From: an uncultured Eubacteriales bacterium
Lineage (GTDB): Bacteria; Bacillota; Clostridia; Christensenellales; UBA1242
DNA: 9,745 nucleotides
Reading direction: 5' to 3'
Assembly: GCA_948512295.1 (NCBI GenBank)
Contig: CAOQRA010000035.1
Coordinates: forward strand, 1 to 9,745
The position numbers were made by a program, and so were the translations under genes. Shown one piece after another: positions 1 through 6,132 of this stretch; position 1 is the stretch's first letter, and every line of letters starts with the position of its first letter. Under the pieces are notes generated by a model. That model did not search any database. It was not told the origin of the DNA and worked only from the letters and a program-made list of their open reading frames with translations.

Positions 1-1
1 T

Positions 2-1663
2 GTCAAGTGGAATTGCTTTACTTGCGGGGGGGGGATTTTTGGCTTCGCCAAAAATGATTATGATGTAGAAAAACTTGAAAATGCTCAAGAACCTACAGGG
101 GCAGCAAGCTATACATTAAAATTTAATGCCAACGGTGGCAGTGTAACGACTTCTAAAACTGTTACATATAATTCAACATATGGCACTCTTCCAACGCCTA
201 CGAGGGAGGGATACAATTTTGTCGGCTGGCAAAAAGGTTTTGTAGTTTCTCCGCAAAGCGGATATCCGTGGACTTCAGTTTTATATGGAGATACAGCTAA
301 GCTAAAAGCAAATCTCAAAGTTTCAACAAAATATCACGTAACTTTTGAATTTATGCTTTGTGAGGAAATTCCTGATGGTTATCATGCAAGCGAGCAGAAG
401 CAATGGGGTAATATAGGATTTGCTGGAAATAACCATGTGACAGGAGCTCAATATCAAGTTTTTGGTGATTATGTTTTGTACAGAGATATGGGAGATAATC
501 CGCTTACGGGCTTTTACATTGTTGAATATGATATTTTAATTCCTCCTGAATTTGATATAAAACAATTGATTTGGTATGGTGTAAGATGTACGGACTCAAG
601 CGGTAATGGGCGAGTTTTAGAGGCTTATATAAGAAATATAAACTTTTTTGAACTAAAAAGTGATAGCCCTAATATAATAACCTCCTCATCTATAGTGAAA
701 GAACAAAATGATCATACATTATTTGCTCTATGGAAAGAAAAAACTTGGGACGATTACGCTGCTGTTAGTTATGACAGCGGCAGTGGTACAGCAGCAAGTC
801 CTTACATTATTAAAACGCCAGCTCAAATGGCAAAACTGGCAAAAGACAGCAGAAACAGTAACTTGGCTGGAATGAATTTTAAACTTGCTGCGGACGTTGA
901 TATGCATGATTATTTATGGAACGCAATTTCAGATTTTAGCGGTGTATTTGACGGAGATATGCATACTATCTCTGGGGTATCTTCAGTTGAGGGGAATGGA
1001 AACCAAGGTCTGTTTGGTGTTATAGCTGGTCCTTGCACTATAAAGAATTTGATTCTGACAAATAGTATTTTCTATACGACTGCAAATGCGGGGGCATTTT
1101 GCGCTGGAGTTGAAGGTAATGCTGGGTGTAACTATTTTAGATTGCAAAACTGTATAGCTCAAAACATTACAATTATATCCACGGATGACAAGGCGCACGA
1201 TTCTGTAGGCGGACTTTGTGGTTATGTCAGATGTAGTGATGGATTAATAGAAAATTGCATGGTTAATACTTGTTATATTTCAACTATTTCAGCAGGAAAT
1301 TCTAGTGCTTTGGTTGGTGGCTTAATTTATGGTGCAAATATTAAAAATTCATGTGCATTAAATGTCGATATGCGTGGCAGTCAAAATCAACCTATTCGAC
1401 CTACTACAAGGCTTTATGATTCAAACTGTGACTATGAGGGGACTTATGTAGAATTTAAAAAGAATGGTATAATGTATAAAGAAATAAAAGGCTCTCAACA
1501 GCAGTTTAATGAAGCATACTTCTACAATTTAAACATAAACAAAGGATATCCGCTTCCTCGGGCTTTAGTATCTTTTAGCGATACATTAATGGGAACTGGT
1601 ACCTATGATTTCTTAGTAGGTAAAGGATTTCAATATATTAAAGATGGAGTGATTTCTACTTAA
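2..1663 (+). CDS. Large surface protein with InlB-type and GLUG-like repeats (5' partial)
   Basis: The frame is open from the left edge to the TAA at 1661-1663, giving at least 553 residues. The first in-frame ATG (353) lies inside a domain, so the real start is off-window. The stretch coded by about 110-250 (FNANGG, then LPTPTREGYNFVGW) is a Listeria-Bacteroides/InlB B repeat (Flg_new family), and a second degenerate one ends near 740 (HTLFALW). From about 790 come ASPYIIKTPAQMAKLA, a GVFDG..HTISG block and Gly/Asn-rich repeats such as GGLCGY and GGLIYGA, typical of GLUG-like beta-helix proteins on cell surfaces. No LPXTG motif, wall-binding repeat or C-terminal membrane anchor is seen, so secretion and anchoring signals must be N-terminal. 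Role: probably an extracellular adhesin-like or matrix-binding protein; this is inference. A G9 run and a hairpin lie near the left edge. Confidence 0.8.
   Translation, partial: VKWNCFTCGGGIFGFAKNDYDVEKLENAQEPTGAASYTLKFNANGGSVTTSKTVTYNSTYGTLPTPTREGYNFVGWQKGFVVSPQSGYPWTSVLYGDTAKLKANLKVSTKYHVTFEFMLCEEIPDGYHASEQKQWGNIGFAGNNHVTGAQYQVFGDYVLYRDMGDNPLTGFYIVEYDILIPPEFDIKQLIWYGVRCTDSSGNGRVLEAYIRNINFFELKSDSPNIITSSSIVKEQNDHTLFALWKEKTWDDYAAVSYDSGSGTAASPYIIKTPAQMAKLAKDSRNSNLAGMNFKLAADVDMHDYLWNAISDFSGVFDGDMHTISGVSSVEGNGNQGLFGVIAGPCTIKNLILTNSIFYTTANAGAFCAGVEGNAGCNYFRLQNCIAQNITIISTDDKAHDSVGGLCGYVRCSDGLIENCMVNTCYISTISAGNSSALVGGLIYGANIKNSCALNVDMRGSQNQPIRPTTRLYDSNCDYEGTYVEFKKNGIMYKEIKGSQQQFNEAYFYNLNINKGYPLPRALVSFSDTLMGTGTYDFLVGKGFQYIKDGVIST
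26..55. repeat. G9 homopolymer followed by a perfect 9-bp hairpin
   Basis: Nine G (26-34) are followed by a perfect inverted repeat: ATTTTTGGC at 35-43, loop TTC, GCCAAAAAT at 47-55. Both lie inside the open frame of the surface protein (reading CGGGIFGFAKND), in otherwise AT-rich DNA. A G run of this kind can slip during replication, and the hairpin looks like an intergenic repeat. It is not clear whether this is real coding sequence, a phase-variable tract or a junction or assembly artefact. Confidence 0.5.
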
Positions 1664-1674
1664 TTATATATTTT

Positions 1675-1700
1675 GTAGGTAGTATGCGCATAATACCTAC
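1675..1700. other. 26-bp near-perfect palindrome after the surface-protein gene
   Basis: Outer arms GTAGGTA (1675-1681) and TACCTAC (1694-1700) surround a G/A mismatch and then the palindrome TATGCGCATA (1683-1692). It lies 12 bases after the stop codon and just before a terminator. It could be a protein-binding dyad or a 3'-end hairpin; nothing in the sequence decides between them. Confidence 0.45.
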
Positions 1701-1710
1701 TATATATGTA

Positions 1711-1737
1711 AAAATAACGGCGAGCGCCGTTATTTTT
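1711..1737 (+). terminator. Rho-independent terminator (probably bidirectional)
   Basis: An 11-bp perfect stem pairs AAAATAACGGC (1711-1721) with GCCGTTATTTT (1726-1736), with a GAGC loop and one further T. The T-rich 3' side serves the upstream surface-protein gene. The A-rich 5' side would give a T tract for transcripts of the ABC transporter gene arriving from the right. Confidence 0.85.
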
Positions 1738-1784
1738 AATGATTTAAAAAATGAAGAATTAGTATTTATTTAAAAGGGTTTTCG

Positions 1785-2000
1785 CAGAGTCCAGAATGAC
1801 AGACCCGAGTGCTAAGTATGACAGGTAATTGAGATTTATACGTGCCGTTCACATTCGTTCACTTTGGTCGAAATGACAAAATATGAAGTTGGTCTAAAAG
1901 ATTCTTCGTTTCACTCAGAATGACACGCACCGAGTGCTTAAACTGATATGTAAGAGTGAGTCATTCTGAATATGTGTAAGTGAAATGAAGAAGCTCTTTC
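1785..2000. repeat. Degenerate intergenic repeat cluster filling the 1664-2006 gap
   Basis: The gene-free stretch 1738-2006 is made of repeated and inverted pieces. CAGAATGACA followed by CCGAGTGCT occurs at 1792-1813 and again at 1916-1938. AGATTCTTCGTTTCACTCAG with AATGACA (1899-1925) has a degraded inverted copy at 1961-1994 (TCATTCTGA ... GTGAAATGAAGAAGCT). A third variant, TTCGTTCACTTTGGTCGAAA with TGACA, lies near 1855-1877. Units of the ATTCTTCG...CAGAATGACA type are known as dispersed intergenic repeats in varied bacterial genomes. The pieces look like remnants of a non-autonomous element. No ORF or other gene was seen here. Confidence 0.6.
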
Positions 2001-2006
2001 GATTTT

Positions 2007-4097
2007 CTACTCATGTCGCAGCGATTCTACTGGATCAAGTTTGGCAGCTTTTGATGCTGGAAGAAGCCCAGCAAGTACGCTTATTATAATGCTAATTCCA
2101 AGTGCTATAACAAAGTAGTACCAACGGAAGCTGATAGGTGCAAAGCCTAATAGTGATTTCAAGGCGATTATTAATATTCCTCCGCAAACAAGTGATAAAA
2201 TTATTCCAACAAGACCGCTTAAAATTCCTATTAATAAACTTTCAGATGAGAAAATTCTTTTAATATCTTTGCGTCGCGCACCGATGCTTTTAAGTACGCC
2301 TATTTCGCGAGTCCTTTCAGTTACGCTCATATAAAGTACAACTAAAATCATGATAGTGGCAACTATTAAAGATATACCTGCAATAATAGTTAAAGCTGTG
2401 GAAAAAGTAGAAATCATTTGTGTAAACATGCTTGCCATTTGTTCTTCTACAGAGCCGGAGTAATAATCTAAACTATTGAGGTAGTTGTTTATAAATTCGG
2501 TGGTTTTTTCGTCATCCGTTTTGATGTAAAGTGCTGTAGGCCGGAATCCTATTTTCCCCTCGGTATCCACATAGCTGACAAGTTTATTAAGATAGTCATA
2601 GCTTACATACATAACTGGGAAGTTTTCAAATATACCTGTGACATCAATGATACCTGACACTATTGGGTCGCCAGTTAGGCCTTGCTCCTGCGAAATTATA
2701 TCTTTTGTATTTAAGCCATATCTTGGAATATCAATATTAAGTCTAACCTTGCCGCAAACGTCGTCGTAGTTGTTTAATCCTAACTTTTTAAGTAATGCTT
2801 TTGAAAACATTACTTCATTGTCGCCCGAGATGTTACCAGCAAGCATATTGGCATCGGTATAGTAGGGCGGAGTGGTGTAAATGTAGAAAATGGACTCACT
2901 TTTTTCCTCTTGACCTTCATCGCTATAAATGCCATTTTCATCCACTTTAAATTTAAAGGTGGTAGAAGTGCCATACGTCATTTGGTTGAAGCCATAACTT
3001 ACAACTTCGTTTGATATGCGATATTCATTGTTTGCTTTTTCTAGCTGGGCGTTGATATCTGTTATTATTTCGTTGATTTCTTCATCTGTTTTAAAGGGCA
3101 GTGGGGAAAGAGGATTTGCAGGCATATTGGGGTTATCTTTATCCTTTCTTTTTGTTATAGAAACATAATAAGGATTGTTATATTCATTCGCGAGAGAGTT
3201 TATATAATCGGTAAGCCCCGAACCAAAAGCGAGCATTAAAATTAGACTGACTAGACTTATGGAAACACCAAAGGCTATCAAAAAGTTTTTCACTTTGCTT
3301 GCCCACATATTGTGAAAGGAGAGTCTTATCGCAGACCAGAAGGAAAGGTTAGTTTTCTTGTTTTTTGTAACTTTTGTTTCTGCAATATTTGTACTTTGTT
3401 TTTTCTTGCGACCTTTTTTATTTTGGTCATTTATAATTTTGCCGTCTGAAACCTCCACTACGCGTGAAGATATACTTGCAACTTTTTCAGAGTGTGTTAC
3501 CATAATTACAAGCTTACCCTCGTCGGCAATGCTTTTTAATATGTCAAGAATTTGAAGAGTAGTTTGGCTGTCAAGTGCGCCCGTTGGCTCATCTGCAAGT
3601 ATAATTTCAGGATCATTTATAAGCGCTCTTGCAATGGCAACGCGTTGCTTTTGACCTCCAGAAAGCTGAGTTGGCTTTTTCTTAATTTGCTCGGCAAGAC
3701 CCAGTTTTTCAAGTACTTTTGTGGCCTTTTCTATCTTTTCGCTCTCTCTTACATTAGATAAAGTTAGCGCAATCGTCACATTATCCAAAATTGTAAGGTG
3801 GGGAATTAAATTAAAGGATTGAAATACAAAGCCTACTTTCTTTTTGCGATATTCATCAAGTTCTCTATCCGACAAATTTTTTAAGTTTACACCTGTTATG
3901 TTGATTTCGCCGTCAAACTGAGAGTCTAAACCTCCAATTAGGTTCATAAGAGTGGATTTTCCGCTTCCGCTTTCACCGACTATTGATACAAGTTCGCCTT
4001 TTTCAAAAGATAAATTAATGTCGGTTAAGGCATGAAATTTGCTTTTATTTCCAAGCTGATAATATTTATTTAAATTCTTAATTTCAAGTTCTGCCAT
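2007..4097 (-). CDS. MacB-type ABC transporter, ATPase fused to FtsX-like permease
   Basis: The 696-residue protein carries an ABC ATPase at about 1-225: Walker A GESGSGKST (41-49), Q-loop Gln93, signature LSGGQ (145-149), Walker B IILADE (165-170) and H-loop His202. A Lys-rich linker (about 225-250) leads to TM1 (271-292). A large extracytoplasmic domain follows (about 295-560), then three TM helices near 565-590, 622-648 and 660-680 with the FtsX hallmark ERTREIGVLKSIGARRKDI. This one-chain, four-TM plan is that of MacB. The family uses ATP to move or extract peptides, lipoproteins or antibiotics across or from the membrane rather than importing small solutes. All ATPase motifs are intact. 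The start has a strong AAGGAGGG site 4-5 bases upstream. The gene is monocistronic with its own promoter and possible operator. Substrate unknown; antimicrobial peptide resistance or export is a guess. Confidence 0.93.
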   Translation of the reverse strand: MAELEIKNLNKYYQLGNKSKFHALTDINLSFEKGELVSIVGESGSGKSTLMNLIGGLDSQFDGEINITGVNLKNLSDRELDEYRKKKVGFVFQSFNLIPHLTILDNVTIALTLSNVRESEKIEKATKVLEKLGLAEQIKKKPTQLSGGQKQRVAIARALINDPEIILADEPTGALDSQTTLQILDILKSIADEGKLVIMVTHSEKVASISSRVVEVSDGKIINDQNKKGRKKKQSTNIAETKVTKNKKTNLSFWSAIRLSFHNMWASKVKNFLIAFGVSISLVSLILMLAFGSGLTDYINSLANEYNNPYYVSITKRKDKDNPNMPANPLSPLPFKTDEEINEIITDINAQLEKANNEYRISNEVVSYGFNQMTYGTSTTFKFKVDENGIYSDEGQEEKSESIFYIYTTPPYYTDANMLAGNISGDNEVMFSKALLKKLGLNNYDDVCGKVRLNIDIPRYGLNTKDIISQEQGLTGDPIVSGIIDVTGIFENFPVMYVSYDYLNKLVSYVDTEGKIGFRPTALYIKTDDEKTTEFINNYLNSLDYYSGSVEEQMASMFTQMISTFSTALTIIAGISLIVATIMILVVLYMSVTERTREIGVLKSIGARRKDIKRIFSSESLLIGILSGLVGIILSLVCGGILIIALKSLLGFAPISFRWYYFVIALGISIIISVLAGLLPASKAAKLDPVESLRHE

Positions 4098-4126
4098 TGT
4101 TCCCTCCTTATTATTTGGTATATATA

Positions 4127-4155
4127 AGTATAGCTTTGTTTGACTTTATTGTCAA
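4127..4155 (-). promoter_or_regulatory. Sigma70-type promoter of the ABC transporter gene
   Basis: On the minus strand a perfect TTGACA (4155-4150) is separated by exactly 17 bp from TATACT (4132-4127). It lies about 30 bp upstream of the ATG at 4097 and its ribosome binding site. Confidence 0.82.
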
Positions 4156-4159
4156 ACAA
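4136..4159. promoter_or_regulatory. Inverted repeat overlapping the -35 box (candidate operator)
   Basis: TTGTTTGAC (4136-4144) and GTCAAACAA (4151-4159) form perfect 9-bp arms around a 6-bp AT spacer. The right arm contains the -35 hexamer of the ABC transporter promoter, and the left arm lies in its spacer. A dimeric repressor bound here would block RNA polymerase. No regulator gene is adjacent, so the binder is unknown. Confidence 0.55.
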
Positions 4160-4205
4160 GACACTAATTTTGTTTATTATTTTTAAAAAATGTGGCGTAT
4201 TATGT

Positions 4206-4234
4206 TTGCAATCATACATAATTTATGCTACAAT
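4206..4234 (+). promoter_or_regulatory. Promoter of the solenoid-permease operon (extended -10)
   Basis: TTGCAA (4206-4211), a 17-bp spacer and TACAAT (4229-4234), with TG at 4226-4227 forming an extended -10. The predicted transcript starts near 4241, leaving a leader of about 48 bases before the ATG at 4289. Confidence 0.65.
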
Positions 4235-4288
4235 TAAAATATCTTATATATATGCATGCCCATGCATGTGTGTGAACGCGAGGTGAAT

Positions 4289-5200
4289 ATGAATTGGTTT
4301 AGAAAAAAAGAAAAGGTCATAGACCCTATAATTCATGATGAAGAATCCAACTTCACGCTCGGAAGTGGCGTGCATATTTTAAACAAATGTACTAATGTCA
4401 CACTCACTGGCTCTGTTATAGTGCTGGAGTGCTTTAAATGTACTTTTAAAGAAATTTCTGGCAAGGCTAAAATTCAAATGTTGGAAGATGCAACTATTGA
4501 CCTTGTAACTGGCAAAAGTAAAATAGGACTTTTTAAAAGCGGAACTATCACTGAGGTTAGTGGAAAGGCAAGCATTACGACTATCAATTCTTGTACAATT
4601 GATTATGTACGAGGCAAAGCTAGTATTGGAACGATGAATGGCGGCTTTATTCGTTTTGTAGATGACAAAGCAGAACTTGCAACCATAACCGAGGGCAAAG
4701 TAATGTTTGTAAGAAACAAGGCAAGAATTGTCACCATGATTACTGGCAGTATAACTGGCATAATGCAAAATGCTCAACTAGTAAGTATGCTTGATGGAAA
4801 TATAACCTATCTTCTTAATGACAGCAAAGTGGGCACTATGAACAATGGAAATATAACCTTATTTGCTGATAATAGTGAGGTTTCAACTTTTAACAAAGGA
4901 AATATTGAGGAAATGTTAGGTAAAGCCATTATTTCAGCAAATATGGATGGACAGATTGGTTATCAAGACAAGCAGACAATAATACTTTATTCTCCAAAAG
5001 AAAGCGAAAAAAGAATGCGTGAATATCGTAAGGAGAAAGAGGTTCAAGAAAAAGCACCTAAAGAAAAAGAAGAAGTAGTTAAAAAGAAAATTGAGATGAC
5101 AGAGGTTTCTCAAGAAAAAACTGAAGATAAAAAAACTAAACGCAAGTCTAAACAAATGAAAATGGATGAAATTATTAATAAAAAGGTAGAAGTTAAATAA
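4289..5200 (+). CDS. Beta-solenoid protein of 17-residue repeats with charged tail, function unknown
   Basis: No known family is recognised. The 303-residue protein starts MNWFRKKEK with no signal peptide or TM segment, so it is probably cytoplasmic. Residues about 59-228 are ten gapless 17-residue repeats of the form K-A-x-I-x-x-M-x-x-G-x-I-x-x-V-x-G, e.g. KASIGTMNGGFIRFVDD. Two weaker units at 25-58 precede them. Alternating hydrophobic positions and a small residue (Gly/Ala/Cys) at position 10 suggest one beta-helix coil per repeat. The C-terminal 60 or so residues are a Lys/Glu-rich tail, likely helical or disordered. ATG 4289 is preferred over ATG 4256 because GAGGTGA lies immediately upstream of 4289 and nothing comparable precedes 4256. 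It is first in an operon with the permease gene (5-base gap). Bactofilin-like scaffolds also form beta-helices of similar coil length, but no specific homology is claimed. Confidence 0.8.
   Translation: MNWFRKKEKVIDPIIHDEESNFTLGSGVHILNKCTNVTLTGSVIVLECFKCTFKEISGKAKIQMLEDATIDLVTGKSKIGLFKSGTITEVSGKASITTINSCTIDYVRGKASIGTMNGGFIRFVDDKAELATITEGKVMFVRNKARIVTMITGSITGIMQNAQLVSMLDGNITYLLNDSKVGTMNNGNITLFADNSEVSTFNKGNIEEMLGKAIISANMDGQIGYQDKQTIILYSPKESEKRMREYRKEKEVQEKAPKEKEEVVKKKIEMTEVSQEKTEDKKTKRKSKQMKMDEIINKKVEVK
4361..4972 (+). repeat. Twelve tandem 51-nt coding units (17-residue solenoid repeats)
   Basis: Read in frame, the segment divides into 17-residue units without insertions. The ten from 4463 are clear; the two from 4361 are degenerate. 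Conserved positions are hydrophobic 4, 7, 12 and 15, small 10 and often Gly/Asn/Asp 17. The DNA copies have diverged strongly, so this is an old protein repeat and not a recent tandem duplication. Confidence 0.8.
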
Positions 5201-5205
5201 TTAAC

Positions 5206-6075
5206 ATGGAAATTTTTTGGGACGCGTTGTTAGATGCCTGCATAGATACGGCAATTGTTATTCCTATATTATACCTTGCGTATCTGATTGTAGGCTATTT
5301 TTCTCATAATGATAACGAGAAGTATGCTAAAATTTTGCACCACACAAAAAAGGCGGGCCCTTTAGTCGGTGCTTTTTTAGGTTGTGTACCTCAATGTGGC
5401 TTTTCCTCTGTTATGAGTAAGCTTTATTCTGATAAAGTTGTCACTTTGGGCACTTTAATTGCTGTTTTTATTGCTACAAGCGATGAAGCCATTCCTCTTA
5501 TGCTTTCAAAGCCTGAATTTATACCTAAACTTCTTTTGTTGCTTGCTTTTAAAGTGGTGTATGCCATTGTAATTGGTTATGCTATTGATATAATTATTCA
5601 TCTTTTTAATAGGCGTAAAAAACAAATACAAAATGAATATCATCAGCCTCATCACCATGAACATGGACATTGCTGTGCCAAAAATATTTTTTTAGACGCT
5701 TTAAAGCATACTCTTGTTATCACGGCTTGGGTGTTTGTGGCAACTTTGGCAATCAATTTGGTGATAGGTTATGCTGGGCTTGACAGCTTACAACTTGTTT
5801 TTACTGAAAACATTTATGTGCAAATTTTGCTGGCAGCTTTAATAGGACTTATTCCAAATTGTGGTGCTTCAGTTTTTCTTGTAGAGTTATACATGGCGGG
5901 AGTACTTAATTTTGCCGCTTTAGTTGCAGGACTTTCGGCAGGCGCAGGAGTAGGGCTAATTGTTTTATTTACAACCAATCGTAAAAAAATCTGGCAAAAC
6001 TTAATGATAATGGGTTTACTATTGTTATTGTCGATAATTGTCGGAATTTTTACAAGCTTTTTCAATTTTGTTTAA
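5206..6075 (+). CDS. Arsenic efflux / putative manganese transporter family permease
   Basis: This 289-residue membrane protein has two related halves: TM segments near 13-32, 51-71, 80-100 and 107-134, then a loop, then 168-188, 204-225, 232-256 and 266-287. The half-motifs VPQCGFSS (61-68) and IPNCGAS (216-222), with TSDEAIP (91-97) and SAGAGVGL (244-251), are characteristic of the ArsP_2-like family, annotated variously as arsenic efflux protein or putative manganese transporter. The central loop has a His/Cys-rich stretch (HQPHHHEHGHCC, 146-157) that could bind a metal ion. The likely role is export of a metal or metalloid across the cytoplasmic membrane; the substrate cannot be read from the sequence. 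The ATG lies 5 bases after the solenoid stop codon with no good ribosome binding site, which suggests translational coupling. Length and N-terminus match the family. Confidence 0.85.
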   Translation: MEIFWDALLDACIDTAIVIPILYLAYLIVGYFSHNDNEKYAKILHHTKKAGPLVGAFLGCVPQCGFSSVMSKLYSDKVVTLGTLIAVFIATSDEAIPLMLSKPEFIPKLLLLLAFKVVYAIVIGYAIDIIIHLFNRRKKQIQNEYHQPHHHEHGHCCAKNIFLDALKHTLVITAWVFVATLAINLVIGYAGLDSLQLVFTENIYVQILLAALIGLIPNCGASVFLVELYMAGVLNFAALVAGLSAGAGVGLIVLFTTNRKKIWQNLMIMGLLLLLSIIVGIFTSFFNFV

Positions 6076-6081
6076 AAATTA

Positions 6082-6110
6082 TTGACTATTGTAAAAAATA
6101 ATGTTAAAAT
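6082..6110 (+). promoter_or_regulatory. Promoter of the Rho-like gene
   Basis: TTGACT (6082-6087), 17-bp spacer, TAAAAT (6105-6110), with TG at 6102-6103 as an extended -10. It starts 6 bases after the permease stop codon. Predicted transcription begins near 6117, leaving a leader of about 15 bases that holds only the AAAGGAG site. This rules out the in-frame TTG at 6082 as a start, since it is the -35 box. Confidence 0.78.
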
Positions 6111-6132
6111 GGCTTACAAAGGAGAAGAAGCT

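Noticed and set aside
353..355. ATG 353 as start of the surface-protein gene
   Set aside because: The frame is open to the left edge and contains an InlB-type repeat upstream of 353, so the gene is 5' truncated by the window.
4256..4258. ATG 4256 as start of the solenoid gene
   Set aside because: It lacks a ribosome binding site, while ATG 4289 has GAGGTGA just upstream; the 11 extra residues (MPMHVCEREVN) are not repeat-like.
4379..4777. 132-codon antisense ORF within the solenoid gene
   Set aside because: It mirrors the 51-nt repeats on the other strand, has no ribosome binding site and shows no protein-like features; a shadow ORF.
4463..4972. CRISPR array or DNA tandem repeat
   Set aside because: The 51-nt units are similar only as protein; the DNA copies differ widely and there are no repeat-spacer boundaries.
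6082..6084. TTG 6082 as start of the Rho-like gene
   Set aside because: These bases are the -35 hexamer of a well-formed promoter; ATG 6133 has AAAGGAG at proper spacing.
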